Below are positions 1 to 5,546 of a stretch of DNA of 5,621 nt, one piece after another. A program made the position numbers and the translations under genes. The notes beneath the pieces are model-generated. The model was not told the origin of the DNA and made no database searches. It worked only from the letters and a program-made list of their open reading frames with translations. The stretch comes from Armatimonadetes bacterium UBA5419 (GTDB lineage Bacteria > Armatimonadota > UBA10988). The stretch spans positions 1-5,621 of the forward strand of contig DHNJ01000271.1 in NCBI GenBank assembly GCA_002409445.1, read 5' to 3'. Each line of letters opens with the position of its first letter. The first letter of the stretch is position 1.

Positions 1-2480
1 CCGACCGGCGCATCCCGGTCCACGTCGCGCTGCGGCCCGGCTGGTACACGCTGAGCGAGCCGCTCGCGCTGACCGCCGCCGACTCGGGCACCGCCACCTC
101 GCCGACGATCTGGGGCGCCTCCTCGCGCCAGTCGACCGTCGTCTCGGGCGGCCGCCGGCTGACCGGCTGGACCGTGGCCAACGGCCGCTGGACGCTCCAG
201 CTGCCCGCCGACCAGCCCGAGTTCACGATGCTCTTCGTCAACAGCCAGCCGCGCTACCGCCCGCGGCTGCCGCGCGAGGGCTACTACACCATCGCCAGCG
301 AGCTGCCCGCCACGCCGGCCAACGCCGACCGCGGCGACGATCGCTTCACCTTCCGCCCGGGCGAGCTCGACCCGAACTGGCGCAACCTCGGCGATGTCGA
401 GGTCCTCGCCTTCAACGAGTGGAACATGGCCCGCCTGCGCATCGCCGAGGTCGACGCGGCCAACAACGCCGTGACCTTCACCGGGCCGACCACCCACACC
501 AGCTACTGGGCCAAGCTGCGCAGCGGCTACCGCTACCTGGTCGAGAACGTGGCCGAGGCGCTCAGCGAGCCGGGCCAGTGGTACCTCGACCGGCCGACCC
601 GCACGCTGACCTATATCCCGATGCCCGGCGAAACCCCCGACCAGACCGTCGTCGTCGCGCCAGCCTTGGACCAGCTGCTGACCATCGACGCCGACGTGAC
701 CGCCGGCCCGCCGGTCGAGCACGTCCACTTCGACGGCTTGACCTTCGCCCACAGCAACTGGTACACCCCCGATGTCGGCCACCACACGCCGCAGGCCGAG
801 TCGAACCTGCTCGCGGCGGTCGAGATCCGCGGCGGGCAGCGGCTGCGCTTCTACAACTGCAGCTTCGTCCACCTCTCGACCTACGCGCTGAACCTGGCCG
901 AGGGCTGCCGCGAGAACACGATCGAGCGCTGCGTCTTCAGTGACCTGGGCGCCGGCGGGATCAAGATCGGCACGACCTACATCCCCGCCGACGAGCGCCA
1001 GCACTCGGGCTGGACGACGATCCGCGACTGCACCATCTCGCACGGCGGCCGCTTCCACCCCGCGGGCATCGGCGTCTGGATCGCCCATAGCCCGAACAAC
1101 ATCATCGAACACAACGATATCTACGACTTCTACTACACCGGCATCTCGGTCGGCTGGACCTGGGGCTACGGGCCGAGCCTCGCCGTCCACAACCGCATCG
1201 CCGACAACCGCGTGCGGCTGATTGGCCAGCGTGTGCTGTCGGACATGGGCGGCATCTACACCCTCGGCCGCTCGCTCGGCTCGGTCATCGAGCACAACCT
1301 CTTCGCCGACATCGACGCCTTCAGCTACGGCGGTTGGGGCATCTATTTCGACGAGGGGACGACCGATATCGTCGCGCGGAACAACCTGGTCTACCGCACG
1401 AAAACTGGCGGTTTCCACCAGCACTACGGCATGAACAACCAGTTCAGTAACAACATCCTGGCCTTCGCCCAGGTCGGCCAGCTGCAGCGCACGCGGGTCG
1501 AGGAGCACCACCAGTTCACGATCGAGAACTGCCTGATCTACTACGCCAACTCGCAGGCCACGCACGGCAACTGGGCCGAGCCGAACCGCTACACGCTGCG
1601 CAACAACCTCTGGTGGGACGCGACCGGCGACCCGGTGCGGCCCGGCGGGATGGACTGGGACGCCTGGCAGGCGACCGGCGAGGACGCCGGCTCGATCGTC
1701 GCCGACCCGCTCTTCGCCGACCCTGAGCGCGGCGACTTCACGCTGCCCGCGAACTCGCCGGCCTTCGATGTCGGCTTCGTGCCGTTCCCGCTCGAGGGCT
1801 GGGGCCGGCGCGACGGCGGCGGGGCCTGGGCCCTGCGCGAGATGCCCTCGGCCTTCCCCATCCCCGCGCCACCCGGCCCGCCCGAGCCGATCGCGATCAA
1901 CTTCGAGGACGGCGTGGTCGGCGTTCGGCCGGCCGGCTTCCAGGTCTACGAGGACGCCAACGTGACCACGGCGACCTGCCGCATCACCGACGAGCAGCCA
2001 GCCAGCGGCACCCGCTGCCTCAAGCTGACCGACGCCCCCGGCCAAGCCCAGCCCTGGAACCCGCACTGCGTCCTGACCCCGGGCTTCACCGACGGCCCGC
2101 TCGAAGGCTCGTTCGCCCTGCGGCTCGGCCCCGGCGCGCAGTTCATGCACGAATGGCGGGACACGACCGTCAACCCGTACCGCACGCTAGTCAGCCTGAC
2201 GATCAACGACGGCCAAGTCCGCGCCGGCGACCGCGAGCTGGGCACCGTGCCGGCCAACGAATGGCTCCGCGTCCGCATCACCGGCGCCGCCGGCCGCGAG
2301 CAAGACGGCACCTGGGCGCTGGAGATCACCACCCCCGACGGCCGCCGCCAGGCCTGGACCGACCTCCAAGGCAACCCCGACTTCCGCCGCCTCGAATGGT
2401 TCGGCTTCACCAGCCACGCCACCGAAGCCACCGAAATCTGGCTCGACAACATCGCGGTCGGACCGGTGGAGGAGGCGTAG
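1..2480 (+). CDS. Secreted right-handed parallel beta-helix protein with C-terminal jelly-roll-like domain (5' partial)
   Basis: The frame is open from the first base (first full codon at 3) to TAG at 2478-2480, giving 825 visible residues; the true start and any signal peptide lie upstream. Residues 6-30 (HVALRPGWYTL, then LTAADSGT) and the following SGGRRLTGW block resemble the N-terminal part of secreted beta-helix glycosidase-like proteins. From about residue 244 to 500 come short Asn- and Gly-rich strands typical of beta-helix coils: NNIIEHNDIYD, GGIYTLG (416-422), GGWGIYFDEG (443-452), GGFHQHYG (469-476). A Pro-rich linker at about 618-629 leads to a domain at 630-822 starting INFEDG, containing EWRD (717-720) and ending WLDNIAV, like a concanavalin-type jelly roll. 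The likely role is binding or cleaving extracellular polysaccharide. The N-terminal style recalls GH141-type glycosidases, but I cannot assign a family, a catalytic residue or a substrate. A GTG at 174 is internal, because coding character continues upstream of it. Confidence 0.9.
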   Translation, partial: DRRIPVHVALRPGWYTLSEPLALTAADSGTATSPTIWGASSRQSTVVSGGRRLTGWTVANGRWTLQLPADQPEFTMLFVNSQPRYRPRLPREGYYTIASELPATPANADRGDDRFTFRPGELDPNWRNLGDVEVLAFNEWNMARLRIAEVDAANNAVTFTGPTTHTSYWAKLRSGYRYLVENVAEALSEPGQWYLDRPTRTLTYIPMPGETPDQTVVVAPALDQLLTIDADVTAGPPVEHVHFDGLTFAHSNWYTPDVGHHTPQAESNLLAAVEIRGGQRLRFYNCSFVHLSTYALNLAEGCRENTIERCVFSDLGAGGIKIGTTYIPADERQHSGWTTIRDCTISHGGRFHPAGIGVWIAHSPNNIIEHNDIYDFYYTGISVGWTWGYGPSLAVHNRIADNRVRLIGQRVLSDMGGIYTLGRSLGSVIEHNLFADIDAFSYGGWGIYFDEGTTDIVARNNLVYRTKTGGFHQHYGMNNQFSNNILAFAQVGQLQRTRVEEHHQFTIENCLIYYANSQATHGNWAEPNRYTLRNNLWWDATGDPVRPGGMDWDAWQATGEDAGSIVADPLFADPERGDFTLPANSPAFDVGFVPFPLEGWGRRDGGGAWALREMPSAFPIPAPPGPPEPIAINFEDGVVGVRPAGFQVYEDANVTTATCRITDEQPASGTRCLKLTDAPGQAQPWNPHCVLTPGFTDGPLEGSFALRLGPGAQFMHEWRDTTVNPYRTLVSLTINDGQVRAGDRELGTVPANEWLRVRITGAAGREQDGTWALEITTPDGRRQAWTDLQGNPDFRRLEWFGFTSHATEATEIWLDNIAVGPVEEA

Positions 2481-2504
2481 GCGCGGGCCCTCCCCACGAT
2501 GTGG

Positions 2505-2523
2505 CGCGGGCTGCCAGCCCGCG
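2505..2523 (+). repeat. Palindromic repeat family A, copy 1
   Basis: CGCGGGCTGCCAGCCCGCG is a perfect inverted repeat of 9 + 9 bases around one central C. Similarity to copy 2 runs beyond the core, from about 2497 to 2530 (ATGTG before, ACCTTA after). Confidence 0.85.
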
Positions 2524-2590
2524 ACCTTATCCGCCCATGGCTTGCCAGCCCAACCGCGCCGGTCACCGCCCAGGCCGCCAGGCAGCCCAG

Positions 2591-2615
2591 AAGGACCGCC
2601 GGCGCCTCGACGGCA
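2591..2615 (+). repeat. Palindromic repeat family C, copy 1
   Basis: It shares GGACCGCCGGCGCCTCG with the copy at 5335-5360. The hairpin GCCGGCG/CGACGGC has one mismatch, so this looks like a slightly decayed copy. Confidence 0.65.
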
Positions 2616-2672
2616 TGGGCTTCGACCACCGAACGCCCGAGCCGGCCCGCAGCGCCCGCCACCGCCATGTGT

Positions 2673-2691
2673 CGTGGGCTGCCAGCCCGCG
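2673..2691 (+). repeat. Palindromic repeat family A, copy 2
   Basis: It has the same core as copy 1 with one change (CGTGGGC in the left arm), the same ATGTG flank and ACCCTA on the right. It lies 168 bases from copy 1 in direct orientation. Confidence 0.85.
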
Positions 2692-2749
2692 ACCCTAGAC
2701 TCGGCCGCAGCGCAGCGGAGGCCGAAACAAGATTGGGTTCTGAGCTTAG

Positions 2750-2779
2750 CTGCGGATAAGAGTGTCCGCGGTCCCGGGC
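2750..2779 (+). repeat. Palindromic repeat family B, copy 1
   Basis: The hairpin core GCGGATAAGAGTGTCCGC is preceded by CT and followed by GGTCCCGGGC. It matches the copy at 5467-5496 over 30 bases with one difference (T for C in the left arm, which becomes a G-T pair). Confidence 0.85.
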
Positions 2780-2801
2780 AGAGCTGCAGACATTGCTTCC
2801 G

Positions 2802-2817
2802 GCCCAGCAAGCTGGGC
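2802..2817. repeat. Perfect hairpin GCCCAGC-AA-GCTGGGC
   Basis: Seven-base perfect arms surround AA, so the true loop is about four bases. It lies 69 bases past the end of the 2886-3815 gene and could stabilise or end its transcript, but no T-run follows on either strand. Confidence 0.5.
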
Positions 2818-2827
2818 TCGGTCTCGT

Positions 2828-2846
2828 CGCGGGCTAGCAGCCCGCG
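2828..2846 (-). repeat. Palindromic repeat family A, copy 3 (inverted)
   Basis: On the minus strand it reads CGCGGGCTGCTAGCCCGCG, preceded by TTGTGG and followed by AC, which matches the flanks of copy 1. The copy is therefore in opposite orientation. The single difference from copy 1 is a C to T change next to the centre. Confidence 0.8.
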
Positions 2847-2859
2847 CCACAAGGAGGCT

Positions 2860-2871
2860 GGGACCGCCGGC
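2860..2871 (+). repeat. Family C fragment
   Basis: GGGACCGCCGGC is a 12-base match to the left part of family C, directly after A copy 3 and next to the stop of the 2886-3815 gene. It is short enough to be chance in this base composition. Confidence 0.35.
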
Positions 2872-2885
2872 CAAGCGCCGCCCGC

Positions 2886-3815
2886 CTACCAGCGGTAGAC
2901 CTCGTCGTCCAGGTACAGCGTGTCCCAGTCCATGACGCTGCAGTGCAGCACCTCGCCGGTCTGGTCGTCGATGTGGACCTTGCCGAGCACCTTCCGGCCC
3001 GGGACCTCGCGGCCCAGGCGCATCGTCGCGTCGCGTTCGCCGCCGACCCAGACGCACCAGACCGGGCGCACCTGCTCGTTGCTGGTTGGGTCGACGGGCA
3101 CGAAGGACACCAGGGCCCGTTCCCAGAAGAGCGGCCGCACCGCGCGGCTGGCTGGGGGGGCGAGCGAGGATCGGACGGTGATCGCGACCTGCGCCGTGGC
3201 GAGCGCCTCCTCGGCCGTCACCTCCGCCGCGGGCACGGCGTAGTCGGTGGGCAGTGGCGGCTGGGCGTAGTAGTCGCTTAGCCCGCCGCTGCCCAGGATG
3301 GTCATCGAGCAGACACTCGTCGTCGTGACGTCCCCGGGCAAGACCTGCCGCCAGGAGACCGACCAATACTGCTTCTGCGGCACACCGTACGGCCCTGACA
3401 CCTGGATGCGGCCAAGACTCGCCGGGTCCTCGCCCAGCAGCAATAGGTACTGCCGCGCGCGCGCCGCGGCCGCCGCCGCATCGGCCACCGGCTGCTGCTG
3501 CAGCTCGGCCTGCCAGCCGGACCAGAGCCGGACCGTAAGGAACCGCAGCGAGCCGACTTGGAGCCGGCCTTCCGCCCGCGCCTCCGGCCCGCGCGCGCGG
3601 AAGTCGACCGCATCGACCGCCGCCGCCGCGCACCAGCCGGACCGATAGGGCTCGCTGACCTCGATCTCGGTCACCTCGACCCCGGCCGCCGCCAGCCGCG
3701 CCCGGACCTCATCGCCCGTCGGCGCCACCACCGCCCCGTCCCCCTCCGCACCCCACGCCGCGCCCACCCCCACCAGGAGCACCAGCACGGCCCAAACCCA
3801 GCGCCGCCCAACCAT
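2886..3815 (-). CDS. Exported protein of unknown function, possible PepSY-like C-terminal domain
   Basis: This is a 309-residue protein starting at ATG 3813-3815 and ending with TAG at 2886-2888. Residues 1-22 form a good signal peptide: basic VGRR, a hydrophobic core of W, V, A and L, then a small-residue site near AAWG/AE. It should be exported, with no later membrane segment. The mature protein has an Ala-rich helix at about 110-125 followed by YLLLLGEDPASLG, then YWSVSWRQVLPG. Near the end come RPVWCVWVGG and KVHIDDQTGEVLHC (D283-V289). The order Ala-rich helix, beta strands, then D-x-TGEV resembles PepSY or YcdB-type regions, which in known proteins inhibit or modulate peptidases; this is inference from pattern alone. 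Four cysteines (including C62 and C292) could form disulfides outside the cell. The gene is convergent with the beta-helix gene and shares strand, but not a short spacer, with the gene at 4068-5162. Confidence 0.85.
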   Translation of the reverse strand: MVGRRWVWAVLVLLVGVGAAWGAEGDGAVVAPTGDEVRARLAAAGVEVTEIEVSEPYRSGWCAAAAVDAVDFRARGPEARAEGRLQVGSLRFLTVRLWSGWQAELQQQPVADAAAAAARARQYLLLLGEDPASLGRIQVSGPYGVPQKQYWSVSWRQVLPGDVTTTSVCSMTILGSGGLSDYYAQPPLPTDYAVPAAEVTAEEALATAQVAITVRSSLAPPASRAVRPLFWERALVSFVPVDPTSNEQVRPVWCVWVGGERDATMRLGREVPGRKVLGKVHIDDQTGEVLHCSVMDWDTLYLDDEVYRW

Positions 3816-3822
3816 GAGCCAG

Positions 3823-3828
3823 CCCTTT
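3823..3828 (-). promoter_or_regulatory. Ribosome binding site AAAGGG for the 2886-3815 gene
   Basis: AAAGGG on the minus strand lies 7 bases before ATG 3813-3815 and matches part of the AAAGGAGG anti-16S complement. A G-run further upstream (3831-3835) is too far for a normal site. Confidence 0.45.
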
Positions 3829-3880
3829 CACCCCCTACCCACCGGCCACCAAGCCAGTCGGCGCCGGTCTCTCATCAACG

Positions 3881-3909
3881 ACTCTAGCCTGTCCCAACAG
3901 CTCCCGCAA
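3881..3909 (-). promoter_or_regulatory. Sigma-70-like promoter of the 2886-3815 gene
   Basis: On the minus strand -35 TTGCGG (3904-3909; 3 of 6) and -10 TAGAGT (3881-3886) are 17 bases apart. The -10 lies in the block GGCTAGAGTC, identical to the block at the other minus-strand promoter, and at nearly the same distance from the start codon (66 against 64 bases). The weak -35 makes this call depend largely on that shared block. Confidence 0.45.
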
Positions 3910-3922
3910 CCTCGCCTTGCGG

Positions 3923-3941
3923 CGCAGGCTGCCAGCCCGCG
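3923..3941 (+). repeat. Palindromic repeat family A, copy 4
   Basis: The core CGCAGGCTGCCAGCCCGCG differs from copy 1 by one base and is followed by ACCTTA as in copy 1. It abuts the D half-copy starting at 3950 and lies just upstream of the promoter at 3881-3909. Confidence 0.8.
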
Positions 3942-3949
3942 ACCTTACG

Positions 3950-3971
3950 GTAGCGCCGGCGGACGGCCGGC
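3950..3971 (+). repeat. Repeat family D, half-copy 3 (inverted)
   Basis: GTAGCGCCGGCGGACGG followed by CCGGC matches the hairpin half of D copy 2 exactly, on the opposite strand, then diverges. It forms a 20-base inverted repeat with D copy 1 (3951-3970 against 4051-4070, one mismatch). Confidence 0.8.
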
Positions 3972-4030
3972 ACGGCCACCGAATGACGCGATGCCGTGTC
4001 GCCGCGCTGAGCCGTGAACAGCGCAACAGT

Positions 4031-4071
4031 ACCGCCGCGCAACCTCGAGGCCGGCCGTCCGCCAGCGCTAC
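4031..4071 (-). repeat. Repeat family D, copy 1, overlapping a stop codon
   Basis: Forty-one bases match 5405-5445 with two differences. Read on the minus strand it begins GTAG followed by GCC-rich inverted arms and an inner CCTCGAGG palindrome. The GTAG contains the TAG stop of the 4068-5162 gene, and similarity to the other copy ends exactly at this border. Confidence 0.85.
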
Positions 4072-5162
4072 GCCGCGGGCTCGGCCACATGCGGCCGGTC
4101 GAGGTCTAGGAGTTCGTAGTAGAGCGTGTCGTCCACACCACCGACGTTCGAGGTCGTCGCCTCGATCGCGTCGTGGACCGTGGTGCCCAGGGGCAGGTCG
4201 GCGGTGAACACGGTGGCCTCGACAGGGTCGACCGCGAGGTCCTGGAAGCGGTGGACGCTAATCGTCAGGGGCAGCTGCGCGTTGGCGGCCGAGTAGCGCC
4301 AGGTGGTGGTCTTGGTCATGCTCGGCAGCCAGAGACCCGGACTGACCTCCGTGAACCGCATCGCCTCGGCCGAGGTGCCTTGGTTCCGCTCGACGGCGCC
4401 GGCGCTGAGCGACGACTCGTAGCGCACGACCGCATAGCCCAGCGACGCGGCGAACCAGAGCGACTGCTCGCCAGCGAGACCGGCCGGGGAGGCATAGGCA
4501 ATGCGCACCCCGGTCGCGGGCCGGCCGTCAATCGTCGTCGGCGGCAGCAGCTCGAGGGCGGTTACCGTCCCCGTCGGCGGGTCCAAGTCGGCGGCGCCCG
4601 GCACCGGCAGCCCGGCCAGCGTCAGCCGCCGCGCCAGGAAATCACCCCACGTCCGGTTGCCGTTCGCTAGCAGCAGAGCATCGCCGATGGTCGGCGCGCT
4701 GGCGGGGCTGAAATGACGATCCTGCGGCTCAACACGGGCCGACAGCTGGTTGCGATCGAGCGCCGTACGCCGCTCGCCGTCAAGCCAAGTCGTGCCCTGC
4801 GGCTGTCCGGCCAGCCCGTTCCCGCCGTCGCTAGGCAGCCCGCCGGCCGCCAGTTGCAGAGTCTCGTAGCGCAACCGGTCCGCGGCGATCGCGAAGCGCA
4901 CGGCGATCACGTCGTCGGTGCCCACGGTCGGTACGGGCGGCGGCGGCAGCGATCGCTCGTCCGCCACCTGTCGCCAGATCGCCGCGACCAACTCGTGATC
5001 TGCCGGCGTGCGATGCTCATGCCGCACCATCGTGCCGCTGAGCGCCACCAGCTGTGCCTCCCGCTGCCGCACCCCCTGCAGCAGCTGCAGCAGCACCTCC
5101 TGGTCCGCCGGCGTCAGTGACACCCCCACCGCCAACCCCAGAGCTACCCAAAGCGTACCCAT
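4068..5162 (-). CDS. Exported protein of unknown function, possibly LolA-like fold
   Basis: This is a 364-residue protein; the ATG at 5160-5162 is chosen because GGGAG sits 7 bases upstream. The N-terminus (GTLWVALGLAVGVSL) is hydrophobic and signal-like but carries no Lys or Arg, which is unusual. It is followed by an amphipathic helix, LLQLLQGVRQREAQLVAL, then strands such as SGTMVRHEH, VRFAIAADRLRYE and TWLDGERRTALDR. The C-terminal half has strand-rich segments ending in VFTADLPLGTTVHDA. The pattern 'export signal, helix, strand, FxxxxxRLRYE, WLDGE' resembles LolA or lipoprotein-sorting-like half-barrel proteins common in Planctomycetota-type genomes. This fits a periplasmic carrier of a hydrophobic ligand, but it is fold-level inference and I do not recognise the family. 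No lipobox cysteine is present. The stop TAG (4068-4070) lies inside a dispersed repeat (family D), so the C-terminal end may have been set by repeat insertion. Confidence 0.85.
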   Translation of the reverse strand: MGTLWVALGLAVGVSLTPADQEVLLQLLQGVRQREAQLVALSGTMVRHEHRTPADHELVAAIWRQVADERSLPPPPVPTVGTDDVIAVRFAIAADRLRYETLQLAAGGLPSDGGNGLAGQPQGTTWLDGERRTALDRNQLSARVEPQDRHFSPASAPTIGDALLLANGNRTWGDFLARRLTLAGLPVPGAADLDPPTGTVTALELLPPTTIDGRPATGVRIAYASPAGLAGEQSLWFAASLGYAVVRYESSLSAGAVERNQGTSAEAMRFTEVSPGLWLPSMTKTTTWRYSAANAQLPLTISVHRFQDLAVDPVEATVFTADLPLGTTVHDAIEATTSNVGGVDDTLYYELLDLDRPHVAEPAA

Positions 5163-5169
5163 CGACGTT

Positions 5170-5174
5170 CTCCC
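5170..5174 (-). promoter_or_regulatory. Ribosome binding site GGGAG for the 4068-5162 gene
   Basis: GGGAG on the minus strand, 7 bases before ATG 5160-5162, is a good Shine-Dalgarno match and decides this start. The out-of-frame ATG further upstream (5186-5188) has no such site. Confidence 0.6.
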
Positions 5175-5225
5175 GCCCGGCGTCTCATCTGCCGGCCAGA
5201 GTGTTGCAGAGCGTGCCGTGCGCAG

Positions 5226-5255
5226 ACTCTAGCCCGCTGCGGAAGGGCTTGTCAA
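5226..5255 (-). promoter_or_regulatory. Sigma-70-like promoter of the 4068-5162 gene
   Basis: On the minus strand a perfect -35 TTGACA (5250-5255) is separated by 18 bases from -10 TAGAGT (5226-5231; 4 of 6 to TATAAT). Transcription would start near 5219, leaving a leader of about 57 bases before the ATG. The local AT-richer patch and the match to the other gene's -10 block support it. No operator or riboswitch was recognised in the leader. Confidence 0.6.
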
Positions 5256-5302
5256 GCGAGAAAGCCAAGGGGGGCGCCGGCGCGACGATGGGCGGTCTGA
5301 CG

Positions 5303-5328
5303 GGGACCGCGGACACTCCTGTCCGCAG
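5303..5328 (-). repeat. Palindromic repeat family B, copy 3 (inverted)
   Basis: On the minus strand it contains GCGGACAGGAGTGTCCGC followed by GGTCCC. It matches copy 2 with one loop difference across 26 bases, in opposite orientation. Confidence 0.85.
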
Positions 5329-5334
5329 GCCGTG

Positions 5335-5360
5335 AAGGGACCGCCGGCGCCTCGCCGGCA
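5335..5360 (+). repeat. Palindromic repeat family C, copy 2
   Basis: GCCGGCGCCTCGCCGGC forms a perfect 7-base stem with a CCT loop and is preceded by AAGGGACC. It follows the inverted B copy 3 by six bases, so the families lie in tandem. Confidence 0.7.
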
Positions 5361-5404
5361 TTGTTGGTGGGTGTGTCGAGCGGAGCCGCGATCGGCGGAA
5401 CCGG

Positions 5405-5445
5405 ACCGCCGCGCTACCTCGAGGCCGGCCGTCCGCCGGCGCTAC
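5405..5445 (-). repeat. Repeat family D, copy 2 (most intact)
   Basis: On the minus strand it starts GTAGCGCCGGCGGACGG. The arms GCCGGC/GCCGGC flank a five-base loop, and CCTCGAGG follows. A second GTAGCGC occurs 28 bases after the first in the same orientation. Confidence 0.85.
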
Positions 5446-5466
5446 AGTCGGGCGACGGCCCGTCTG

Positions 5467-5496
5467 CTGCGGACAAGAGTGTCCGCGGTCCCGGGC
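5467..5496 (+). repeat. Palindromic repeat family B, copy 2
   Basis: The core GCGGACAAGAGTGTCCGC forms a 7-base stem (GCGGACA/TGTCCGC) with AGAG in the loop, followed by GGTCCCGGGC as in copy 1. Palindromes of this kind are, as far as I recall, common between genes in Planctomycetota-like genomes. Confidence 0.85.
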
Positions 5497-5546
5497 GGGG
5501 CCGGCTGGGAAGACGGCGCTTCGGCTGACGGCCGGCGCATTGTACC

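Larger units (their letters stand above)
2481..2885. other. Convergent intergenic region made largely of palindromic repeats
   Basis: No credible gene is present in these 405 bases between two converging genes. The content is A repeats at 2505-2523, 2673-2691 and 2828-2846, a C repeat at 2591-2615 and a C fragment at 2860-2871, a B repeat at 2750-2779, a stem TCGGCC/GGCCGA at 2701-2706 and 2720-2725, and a hairpin at 2802-2817. No hairpin is followed by a T-run on either strand, so termination here is not obviously intrinsic. Confidence 0.7.

Noticed and set aside
174..176. GTG at 174 as the start of the beta-helix gene
   Set aside because: The same frame is open to the window edge and its upstream codons encode family-typical sequence (PGWYTL, DSGT, SGG), so the gene begins before the window.
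1946..2668. Minus-strand 240-codon open frame
   Set aside because: It runs antisense through the well-supported jelly-roll domain and its first part crosses repeats. A hydrophobic stretch (VLLGCLAAWAVTGAVGL) looks membrane-like but has no ribosome site or domain support.
2187..2852. Minus-strand 221-codon open frame
   Set aside because: It is built from repeats A and B plus the antisense of the beta-helix gene; low-complexity Arg/Gly/Ala composition.
2481..2885. Intrinsic terminators between the converging genes
   Set aside because: Several strong hairpins exist, but none is followed by a T-run on either strand, so I do not call a terminator.
2499..2898. Plus-strand short frames in the convergent spacer
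   Set aside because: Their recurring peptide GLPARD is simply translated repeat A. They lack ribosome sites and coding composition.
2746..3633. Minus-strand 295-codon frame overlapping the 309-residue gene
   Set aside because: Arg/Gly/Ala-rich out-of-frame shadow; the overlapping frame has a clear signal peptide and structured sequence.
2505..3941. CRISPR array from the regularly recurring family A palindrome
   Set aside because: Spacing is irregular (168, about 155 and about 1095 bases), orientation varies and a gene lies between copies.
4173..5120. Plus-strand frames of 165 and 135 codons
   Set aside because: Antisense to the 364-residue gene, with low-complexity Arg/Gly/Gln composition and no ribosome site.
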